11,038 bases of DNA from CAZFZQ01 sp964522845 (GTDB lineage Bacteria; Patescibacteriota; Patescibacteriia; GCA-002772895): contig CAZFZQ010000026.1 of the NCBI GenBank assembly GCA_964522845.1, positions 1 to 11,038 on the forward strand, written 5' to 3'. Under the pieces are notes generated by a model. The model ran no database searches and was not told the DNA's origin. It saw only the letters and a list, made by a program, of their open reading frames with translations. Position numbers and translations under genes: made by a program. Each line of letters begins with the position of its first letter. The stretch's first letter is position 1. Positions 6,517-11,038 of this stretch are shown piece after piece.

Positions 6517-6852
6517 TTAAATATCAAAATGCTTCTTTATGTAATCTTTTATTTTATTCAGTTCGTCATTGTCCGCTATGCCAATTTTATTAACAAATCT
6601 CAACTTATCGAAAGTTTGTATATGGTGCACCTTTAAAATAGAATCGTGAAAAAGATTATTTTTATTGTTTTTCTTTATTAAAATATCATCTTCGTGCTTT
6701 TTATCTATCATAGAAGTCAAAGGAATGATTGTGGTGACATTTGTAATTTTTAATTGTCCATCGGATTGTATAATCAATGCCGGTCTGAATTTCTGATATT
6801 CATGGCCAACCGCACCGCAAAAATCAACAAGCCAAAATTCTCCATATTTCAT
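6517..6852 (-). CDS. PemK/MazF-like mRNA-interferase toxin
   Basis: A 111-residue protein of the PemK/MazF fold. The opening GEFWLVDFCGAVGHEYQKFRP followed by ALIIQSD matches the family start (GEIWLVxLxPxxGxExxKxRPALVI), with the conserved Arg-Pro. VTTIIPLTSM is the next strand, and the C-terminal half has SILKVHHIQTFDKLRFVNKIG (the family's Q...I/D-K-x-R-L region). Family members cleave mRNA at short motifs as dimers. The start codon lies one base after the antitoxin stop (TAG T ATG), so the two are translationally coupled with the antitoxin first, the usual toxin-antitoxin layout. The sequence looks complete. Cleavage specificity cannot be read from the sequence. Confidence 0.8.
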   Translation of the reverse strand: MKYGEFWLVDFCGAVGHEYQKFRPALIIQSDGQLKITNVTTIIPLTSMIDKKHEDDILIKKNNKNNLFHDSILKVHHIQTFDKLRFVNKIGIADNDELNKIKDYIKKHFDI

Positions 6853-6853
6853 A

Positions 6854-7705
6854 CTATCTTTGCGCTATATTTTTATAATAATTAAATTCTGCCTCGGACA
6901 TATCTCCGAGCGCTTTTAAAGTATCTTCCGCGCCGGCATTCTGCCACATTTTGCCATAATCATTATGAGCGTAAGGAATGGCGCGTTGAAATACCAATTC
7001 ATAGGGTATGATTTGCCCTTTGTCTGTCAATTTACACGGAGCATCCTCATGTACATAGTCCTCAATTTGAGTGGCGGTTTTATCTGATAAACAAGCAATA
7101 ACCTCATCAATAACTTTGATTTCGCGCATATCATTTAATATATCAGTATCATAATTCTTTAACGCCACATATCTTTTTTGCGACAAACCAAAATATTGCT
7201 GAGTAAAAATTTTCAACTCATCATTTTTAATCATATCTTTTATAACATTGCTATATTGTCTGGCTACCGGCACCGGCCCGAATTGTATATGCACATAATC
7301 CATTCCGGTTATGGGCTTTCCAGTGACTTCAAAACAATCAAAATCGCTGTTATATAACAGTTTATATAAAACTGTTTCGCCGATATTCGGCTTACCGCCG
7401 CATTTTTCCAAAATATATAAAATAAGATTTTTTAATTTTCCGGGGTTAAATTTAAAATTATTTTTAAAAAATGTTTTTTGTTTGCTTTCAACCGGTTCCT
7501 CGTCTCTTAATAAATGATCTATATCAACTTTAAAAATATCGGCAATTTTTGCCAATTCCAGCGCCTCAACAGCCCTATTCCCGCGCTCAATTTCAGAAAT
7601 GGCGGGACGGGATAAATCGAGTTTCTTAGCCAATTCATCCTGGCTCAATTCATTCATCTCCCGCAACTCCTTAATTTTTTGGCCTAATTTCTTTTGGTTA
7701 ATCAT
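6854..7705 (-). CDS. XRE HTH-Panacea (DUF4065/SocA-like) antitoxin
   Basis: A 283-residue two-domain protein. Residues 7-66 are an XRE/Cro-type helix-turn-helix (LGQKIKELREMNELSQDELA then LDLSRPAISEIERGNRA). Residues about 88-230 match the Panacea/DUF4065 domain (KLKNLILYILEKCGG, TVLYKLLYNSDF, YVHIQFGPVP, followed by KNYDTDI). DUF4065 is an antitoxin domain found joined to DNA-binding domains and paired with many unrelated toxins. The C-terminal part (to 283) is predicted helical. The ATG at 7705 (MINQKKLGQ) is chosen; the open frame extends 41 codons further upstream but that stretch is not domain-like and contains the promoter. A PemK/MazF-like toxin follows one base after the stop. The HTH domain probably represses its own promoter. 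Confidence 0.85.
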   Translation of the reverse strand: MINQKKLGQKIKELREMNELSQDELAKKLDLSRPAISEIERGNRAVEALELAKIADIFKVDIDHLLRDEEPVESKQKTFFKNNFKFNPGKLKNLILYILEKCGGKPNIGETVLYKLLYNSDFDCFEVTGKPITGMDYVHIQFGPVPVARQYSNVIKDMIKNDELKIFTQQYFGLSQKRYVALKNYDTDILNDMREIKVIDEVIACLSDKTATQIEDYVHEDAPCKLTDKGQIIPYELVFQRAIPYAHNDYGKMWQNAGAEDTLKALGDMSEAEFNYYKNIAQR

Positions 7706-7739
7706 AGAAATATGATTAAAATTAGTTATCCACAACCTG

Positions 7740-7773
7740 ATTATACTATACCATGCGTATGAAAATCTTGCAA
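7740..7773 (-). promoter_or_regulatory. Promoter of the toxin-antitoxin operon
   Basis: On the minus strand TTGCAA (7773-7768), 17 bases, TATAGT (7750-7745) overlapping a perfect TATAAT (7745-7740). The antitoxin ATG is at 7705, about 33 bases downstream of the expected start. Confidence 0.6.
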
Positions 7774-7789
7774 GTTGATAGAAAACTTG
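7771..7789. promoter_or_regulatory. Candidate autoregulatory operator of the antitoxin
   Basis: CAAGTT (7771-7776), seven bases, AACTTG (7784-7789): a perfect inverted repeat overlapping the -35 element. Its position suits repression by the XRE domain of the antitoxin or by the toxin-antitoxin complex. Confidence 0.45.
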
Positions 7790-7803
7790 ACAAATATTAC
7801 ATA

Positions 7804-7849
7804 AAAAATTAAAAAGAACAATGGCCATAACTCGTTCTTTTTAATTTTT
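7804..7849. terminator. Bidirectional A/T-rich hairpin, probable terminator of the HNH gene
   Basis: AAAAATTAAAAAGAAC (7804-7819) and GTTCTTTTTAATTTTT (7834-7849) are exact inverse complements (16 of 16) around a 14-base loop. On each strand the distal arm ends in a run of T. It lies 40 bases after the stop of the DUF262-HNH remnant and upstream of the antitoxin promoter, separating the two transcripts. Confidence 0.6.
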
Positions 7850-7855
7850 ATTTAC

Positions 7856-7886
7856 ACAAGTAGCGTCTGCAAAGCACACCATTGTC
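7856..7886. repeat. Diverged copy of the 6481-6512 repeat
   Basis: TGCAAAGCACACCATTGTC (7868-7886) matches TGCAAGGCACACCTTTGTC (6495-6513) at 17 of 19 positions, and both begin with ACAA. The two copies are in the same orientation and flank the toxin-antitoxin pair. This copy has only a weak hairpin. The piece GCGTCTGCAAAGCA also resembles GCGTCTTGCAAAGCA inside the HNH coding end (about 7915-7929). Confidence 0.45.
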
Positions 7887-7888
7887 TA

Positions 7889-8633
7889 TTACCTATTTCC
7901 TTTTGCTCGATTGTGCGTCTTGCAAAGCATCTCGCAGTTTTTTATCAATGTTGCACCACCCTTGCTCCACGCCGCCACATGATCGGCTTCCATTTCGTCC
8001 AACTTCCAAATCTTCTCCTTGTTAGCATCATGCCCAGTAACACAATGCGGACAGTTTGATTTTCCCCTTTTTTCCGCCTCGGCGGTTTGTTTTTTATATA
8101 CTGATTTTTTCGTGGCGTCATCAAAAACTCTAACCTCAAGCAATTTCGTGTCAGTCGAACCGCCTAAGATAAATTCAAAAATACCTTTGCGATTTTTGAC
8201 ATACGGATCGCCATACATTTTTTGCACTTCCTCTGAAATCTTTTTCGGATTGTGCGATTTTTTATGGTATGTCTCATACAATCGTCCCCACTCAAGTCCG
8301 CACATCTCGCTTTCCACATCAATAAACACACTGGAAACCCAATCAATCACGCTGTTAAAATATTTTTTTAACTCATTAATATTTTTGTCATTGCGATGAA
8401 TACTCATGTAATCATCAACATTCCCTTTGCTCGCCCAAACCTTTGAGTAGTGATTCAATAACAGCAACCTCTCTTTTTCCGCCGTCGGAAGCGTAAATAT
8501 AATTACGCTGATACTCCGGCTGAATAGTAAGCTTGCCGGACAAACCGAATAGCCCCTTGCCCTCCAGCTCGTTATATACGAACCCTTCGCAAATATCTTT
8601 GACAGTGATGTTAGTTTTTAAAATTGTTTTCAT
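7889..8633 (-). pseudogene. DUF262-HNH (GmrSD-type) nuclease gene with internal deletion
   Basis: The N-terminal piece (8633 to about 8440, 65 residues) begins MKTILKTNITVKDICEGFVY and includes GKLTIQPEYQRNYIY and REVAVIESLLKG, the start of a DUF262 (GmrS/ParB-like) domain. It then breaks into another frame (stop at 8415). The C-terminal piece continues in a different frame from KGNVDDYMSIHRNDKNINEL to the end, with an intact HNH motif: CPHC, EADHVAAWSKGG, NCEMLCKTHNRAKG. The DGQQR motif and a large part of the middle are missing. Intact relatives are about 400 residues; this locus could encode about 250, so some 150 or more are lost, with a frameshift at the junction (about 8437-8446). In the family, DUF262 controls an HNH nuclease that attacks modified or foreign DNA, often beside an EcoRI-type methylase, as here. 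A 192-residue HNH-only product might still be made but has no clear ribosome site. Confidence 0.8.
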
Positions 8634-8642
8634 ATTATTTTT
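8582..8642. repeat. 61-bp direct repeat, copy B (true DUF262 start)
   Basis: Matches 9597-9657 at 58 of 61 positions. It spans the start codon region of the DUF262 gene (from TAATATG through MKTILKTNITVKDICEG). This copy continues into the DUF262 reading frame. Confidence 0.93.
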
Positions 8643-9589
8643 TACTTTAATCTTTTTTGATTATATTTTTCCAATTCTTCTCTTACCTTTTTCTCCATTT
8701 CCAAGTGCGAAATATTGCCAAAACTTTGCAATATTTTCTTATCGTTCAAAACCAAGAAACCATCCAGTTTTCCAATCCAATCTTTCATATACATCAATCT
8801 TTGTTCCACGCATTGAAGCTCGGCAAAAGACAAAAATTGTTCCACCAGCAAATTCAATCTTTTCAACTCCAATTCTTCCAAATAATTTTTAGCAATTTGC
8901 GCCTGCTCTCGAGTAATGATTTTCCCTTTCCAGTTTGTAAGCCCCAGATTTTCTTTTTGATTGTCAATCCGACTGCTGACAATTTCCGCCGCCGTAAGTC
9001 CCGTAATGGCATAATGAAATTTATTTTGCACGGTAGCATAAAATAATTTCGCGTAATCCGCTTTGGGATTATAATCAGCGCTGGTTGCGAAAACATCTCG
9101 AACTTTTTGATAAAAATTGGCTTCCGAAGTTCTAATTCTTCTGATCCGTTCTTCCCATTCTTCAAAATAGGTTTTCTTCACACGGCCTTCCGCCAATCTT
9201 TCATCGTCCATAACAAATCCCTTGATGATATACTCTTTTAATTTCTGCGTAGCCCAAATGCGAAATTGCGTGCCTCTCAATGAATTTATGCGATACCCCA
9301 CGGAAATTATCGCATCCAAATTGTAAAGTTTAACCGGCCTATTTATACTCCTCCCTCCTTCAATTTGAACTACCGAGGATTCCTCGGTAGTTGAATTTTC
9401 CGCCAATTCTCCTTCCAAATAAACATTTTTCAAATGTAGTCCGATGTTATCCGCAGTACAGTCAAAAAGCTCCGCCATTTGCTTTTGCGAAAGCCAAACG
9501 GTCTCATTTTCCATTCGCACCTCAATCTTCGCCTCGCCGTCTTCGGTGTTATAAATAATTATTTGATTGTTTTTATCTTGCTTTTTCAT
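8642..9589 (-). CDS. RhuM-family protein
   Basis: A 315-residue protein of the RhuM (virulence RhuM) family, first named from a Salmonella pathogenicity island and common in defence and mobile regions; its biochemical role is not established. The N-terminal part has IIIYNTEDGEAKIEVRMENE and VWLSQKQMAELF (about 30-42), a winged-helix-like DNA-binding opening, then RPVKLYNLDAIISVGYRINS and GTQFRIWATQKLKEYIIKGF, which is the family signature. A helical C-terminal half follows, with FYATVQNKFHYAITGLTAAE and a C-terminal coiled-coil-like end. It looks intact. The ATG at 9589 is preferred over a start six codons upstream; GAAGGGTG eight bases before it is a good ribosome site. That site lies in the last codons of the upstream 61-bp repeat copy. 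The gene sits exactly between the two copies of the DUF262 start. Confidence 0.85.
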   Translation of the reverse strand: MKKQDKNNQIIIYNTEDGEAKIEVRMENETVWLSQKQMAELFDCTADNIGLHLKNVYLEGELAENSTTEESSVVQIEGGRSINRPVKLYNLDAIISVGYRINSLRGTQFRIWATQKLKEYIIKGFVMDDERLAEGRVKKTYFEEWEERIRRIRTSEANFYQKVRDVFATSADYNPKADYAKLFYATVQNKFHYAITGLTAAEIVSSRIDNQKENLGLTNWKGKIITREQAQIAKNYLEELELKRLNLLVEQFLSFAELQCVEQRLMYMKDWIGKLDGFLVLNDKKILQSFGNISHLEMEKKVREELEKYNQKRLK

Positions 9590-9596
9590 AATTTTC

Positions 9597-9657
9597 ACCC
9601 TTCGCAAATATCTTTCACGGTGATGTTGGTTTTTAAAATTGTTTTCATATTATTTTT
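9597..9657. repeat. 61-bp direct repeat, copy A (orphan DUF262 start)
   Basis: Matches 8582-8642 at 58 of 61. It encodes MKTILKTNITVKDICEG and then meets TGA instead of continuing (stop at 9595-9597). The three differences from copy B are all at third codon positions and silent (Thr, Thr, Val). The TOPRIM fragment reads into it in frame. Confidence 0.93.
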
Positions 9658-10100
9658 ATTTAAGTCAAATATTCTTTTTCTGATCGATAAAATTTTAGAA
9701 TTATTAACATCAGTTTGATATGAAAAATTATAAGCTGTTGAAATTTTTTTAATAGTTTCTGTATGTAGGTATCTTTCTATTCCATTAAAAGAATCGTCTA
9801 AATCAGGATTACAGCCAGAAGAATTAAATTGATACATTTTTATATTATCTCCAATATCATTAAATTGGTTTTTTTCTTTCTCTGTTACATTCCAATCTAA
9901 AATTATATAAATTGGTTTCTGTCTACTTTTTATTACCAAACTATTATTCAGGTATTTCGCTAATTGCAAAACCCCGCCAGAATCAATGCCCAAATCTTCA
10001 TTATCAAAAACAATAAAGGAACTATTGAGATTTAACAATTGTAATGTTTTAACTATTATTTTTTTATCCGTTTGCCCCTCTACTAAAACTAATGGTAAAG
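9658..10100 (-). pseudogene. TOPRIM-domain fragment (OLD/AAA-ATPase-type nuclease C-terminus)
   Basis: About 148 residues starting LPLVLVEGQTDKKIIVKTLQ, with a second strand at SSFIVFDNEDLGI, GGVLQLAKYL, then KPIYIILDWNVTEKE and NGIERYLHTETIKKI. The order E-G...GG...hydrophobic-D-x-N...(I/L)E(R/N)YL is that of the TOPRIM domain in OLD-family and related ATPase nucleases, which normally follows an ABC-type ATPase domain; that domain is absent here. The second acidic position of the usual DxD is Asn. At the upstream end it joins a methylase remnant in another frame (about 10095-10100); at the downstream end it reads without a stop into the repeat copy at 9657. An open frame from within the methylase part (GTG/ATG-like start near 10164) to 9595 exists but is probably not a natural protein. 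Confidence 0.65.
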
Positions 10101-10298
10101 CTTGTTGAAATTGAGCACGAAATAGCGAAAAAAATTGCTCTCGAACGGATCGTCGCAGTTGCAATACACAACCTTATTGCGGAATACATCGGGGTTATAT
10201 TCCAAATACGCTTCAATCTCTTTTTGAATATCGCCGTACTGGGTATAAAACTCATCATTCTTTGCTCGTTTTGCATTTGTAAGATTTTTGTTTGCCAT
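10089..10298 (-). pseudogene. EcoRI-type adenine-specific DNA methyltransferase, N-terminal remnant
   Basis: 67 residues, beginning MANKNLTNAKRAKNDEFYTQ and including VVYCNCDDPFESNFFRYF and VLNFNKL. They align closely with the start of the EcoRI modification methylase (KSDEFYTQYCDI, KVVYCNCDDP, SNFFKYFAVNFDNLGLKKL). The match ends abruptly after NKL (about 10098); two more codons and a stop follow. The catalytic NPPF motif and the rest, about 250 residues, are absent from the window, so it cannot methylate DNA. The ATG at 10298 matches the family start. It is the first gene of the accessory transcription unit and has its own promoter, so its start signals survive while the body was replaced by the TOPRIM piece. 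In related loci this methylase stands directly before a DUF262-HNH gene of the kind found at 7889-8633. Confidence 0.85.
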
Positions 10299-10339
10299 AA
10301 TTATTTTTTCCCTAAACTTTACCTCTCAATATAGTTCAT

Positions 10340-10368
10340 ACTGTATAAAATTTTTAAGCTTTGGTCAA
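10340..10368 (-). promoter_or_regulatory. Promoter of the accessory (restriction-modification remnant) operon
   Basis: On the minus strand TTGACC (10368-10363), 17 bases, TACAGT (10345-10340). The methylase remnant starts at 10298. An imperfect dyad (ATACAGT...ACTATAT, about 10328-10345) overlaps the -10 and could be a regulator site. Confidence 0.5.
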
Positions 10369-10380
10369 GTAAAATTTAGC

Positions 10381-10404
10381 AAAAAAATCCCCCTTGCAGG
10401 GGAT
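10381..10404 (-). terminator. Intrinsic terminator after the small membrane gene
   Basis: On the minus strand ATCCCC (10404-10399), loop TGCAA, GGGGGAT (10393-10387), followed by seven T. It separates the small membrane gene from the accessory operon promoter. Confidence 0.85.
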
Positions 10405-10438
10405 GAGATTGCCGCGTCGCGGACTCCTCGCAATGACA
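10405..10438. repeat. Dispersed palindromic repeat, copy 3 (inverted)
   Basis: The exact inverse complement of 5458-5491 (34 of 34 bases). It fits between the stop codon of the small membrane gene (10445-10447) and the base of its terminator (10404), without interrupting either. Confidence 0.93.
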
Positions 10439-10444
10439 GAAAGA

Positions 10445-10696
10445 TTATTTCATTCCTTTCATCACTCTTGGCAGGCCCCAAATGATTAGCGCCACGCCGC
10501 CGAAGACAATGGCTACGCCCGGGACGACGCTCGTGATGTACAATTTCATCCCCGTAAATTCCATCAGAACATTCCACTCGCCCTTCACGCCCGCGGACAC
10601 GAGCCCCACGCCCTCCTTCAAAAAGAAGTACGCCAGCGCGGAAAAAATTAAAATCGTGACAATTTGCAAAATGCGGTCAACAAATTTTGAAGACAT
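10445..10696 (-). CDS. Small membrane protein with two transmembrane helices
   Basis: An 83-residue protein that I do not recognise. Helix 1 is near residues 9-31 (ILQIVTILIFSALAYFFL), helix 2 near 51-73 (LYITSVVPGVAIVFGGVALI), joined by a loop with GVGLVSAGVKGEWN. The C-terminal tail RVMKGMK is basic, so the ends are probably cytoplasmic. No enzyme motif is visible. The ATG at 10696 has no Shine-Dalgarno; a leader of about 70 nt runs from an extended -10 promoter. It ends a few bases before the inverted repeat copy and terminator. GC-richer codons than the accessory genes to its left place it with the native genome. Confidence 0.6.
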   Translation of the reverse strand: MSSKFVDRILQIVTILIFSALAYFFLKEGVGLVSAGVKGEWNVLMEFTGMKLYITSVVPGVAIVFGGVALIIWGLPRVMKGMK

Positions 10697-10773
10697 ATAA
10701 ATAAAATTAATTATGAAAGTTAAGACACTGGCAACGCAAGAAAAATAAAAAGCTTTTTGCGGTTCATGGATTT

Positions 10774-10782
10774 ATTATACCA
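10774..10782 (-). promoter_or_regulatory. Extended -10 promoter of the small membrane gene
   Basis: TGGTATAAT on the minus strand (10782-10774), a perfect extended -10 (TGnTATAAT), with no good -35. It overlaps the stop codon of the upstream RecQ-type gene. Confidence 0.5.
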
Positions 10783-11038
10783 CAAACCAGCGCGCGATTC
10801 GCAGGTCGGAGAAAGAATATTGGCCATCCAAAAATTCATAAATCGGAGTGAGATAGCCGGCGGGAATTTTTTTGAACGCGGCCGCGATTTTTTCCAAATC
10901 TTTTTTAGGCGGCCGCAAATGTTCTATGTCTATTTTTTCGCCGGACTTTATCAATTTTTCAATGTGGCCGATAATGGTGTCGCGCACCAGCTCGCGCGCC
11001 TCCGCGATTTCCGCGATGGATTTTTTCTGCAATAATAA
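10775..11038 (-). CDS. C-terminal HTH domain of a RecQ-type helicase or related protein (5' end outside window)
   Basis: The frame is open to the window edge (LLLQKKSIAEIAEARELVRD at the right end), so this is the C-terminus of a longer gene. The 88 visible residues have SIAEIAEARELVRDTIIGHI and EKLIKSGEKIDIEHLRPP, then a helical stretch and YEFLDGQYSFSDLRIARWF. This is the HTH_40-type helix-turn-helix module (EIAxxRxLsxxTIxxHLxKLI...ID...SYxEIRxvra) found at the C-terminus of RecQ DNA helicases and in some stand-alone or PcrA/UvrD-linked proteins. Which parent it belongs to cannot be told here. A TTG at 11032 could serve as a start but would cut the domain short. The stop overlaps the promoter of the next gene. 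Confidence 0.7.
   Translation of the reverse strand, partial: LLLQKKSIAEIAEARELVRDTIIGHIEKLIKSGEKIDIEHLRPPKKDLEKIAAAFKKIPAGYLTPIYEFLDGQYSFSDLRIARWFVV

Noticed and set aside
7726..7734. A perfect DnaA-box 9-mer (TTATCCACA) near the antitoxin promoter, hinting at an origin.
   Set aside because: It is single, with no cluster, no AT-rich unwinding element tied to it, and no dnaA or dnaN nearby. Chance or a minor site is more likely.
7706..7828. The 41-codon upstream extension of the antitoxin gene as part of the protein.
   Set aside because: It contains the promoter and operator-like repeat, its sequence is not domain-like, and MINQKKLGQ is a typical start for an XRE domain.
6481..7886. The hairpin repeats around the toxin-antitoxin pair as integron attC sites.
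   Set aside because: No GTTRRRY/RYYYAAC core sites are present and no integrase is seen; the similarity is limited to being a hairpin.
10089..10164. FFSLFRAQF in the alternate frame resembles NPPFSLFRE of the EcoRI methylase.
   Set aside because: It is the +1 reading of SNFFRYFVLNF, which itself aligns to the methylase start. The NPP part is missing, so the likeness is accidental.
10740..10762. AAAAAGCTTTTT palindrome as terminator of the RecQ-type gene.
   Set aside because: The stem is only A/T plus one G/C centre with no room for a loop, and it lies downstream of the next gene's promoter; too weak to call.

Overview
The window looks like a piece of a Candidate Phyla Radiation (Patescibacteria, Parcubacteria-like) genome. 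This is inferred from protein style and gene mix (a compact CCA-adding enzyme, a small M16 peptidase, a stand-alone Cys-rich PD-(D/E)XK nuclease of a type common in that group), tight minus-strand gene packing and many starts without a clear Shine-Dalgarno; no marker gene proves it. The standard genetic code fits every intact gene.

Left part (1-5452), housekeeping: the N-terminus of an RluA-type pseudouridine synthase (-), a membrane ICMT/PEMT-like methyltransferase (-), a CCA tRNA nucleotidyltransferase (-), a divergent M16 zinc peptidase (+) and the ribosome-associated GTPase TypA/BipA (-). A bidirectional terminator separates the last two. Right end (10445-11038): a two-helix membrane protein and the C-terminus of a RecQ-type HTH protein, both (-).

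Between them (about 5458-10438) lies an AT-richer accessory island, all on the minus strand. Reading in the direction of transcription, it has a promoter, the first 67 codons of an EcoRI-type adenine methylase cut off abruptly, a TOPRIM (OLD-like) fragment joined to it, a 61-bp copy of the start of a DUF262 nuclease gene, an intact RhuM-family gene, a second copy of the DUF262 start that leads into a DUF262-HNH gene with an internal deletion, then an XRE-Panacea (DUF4065) antitoxin with a PemK/MazF-like toxin, and a PD-(D/E)XK nuclease. Both the methylase and its neighbouring nuclease are broken. The toxin-antitoxin pair, RhuM and the PD-(D/E)XK gene look intact. This is a decaying, recombined defence locus.

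A dispersed short palindromic repeat occurs three times: inside the cca reading frame without breaking it, directly in front of the typA start codon, and, as an exact inverted copy, just after the small membrane gene. The two exact copies (34/34 bp) bracket the accessory island. No tRNA, rRNA, CRISPR array or complete insertion sequence was seen.
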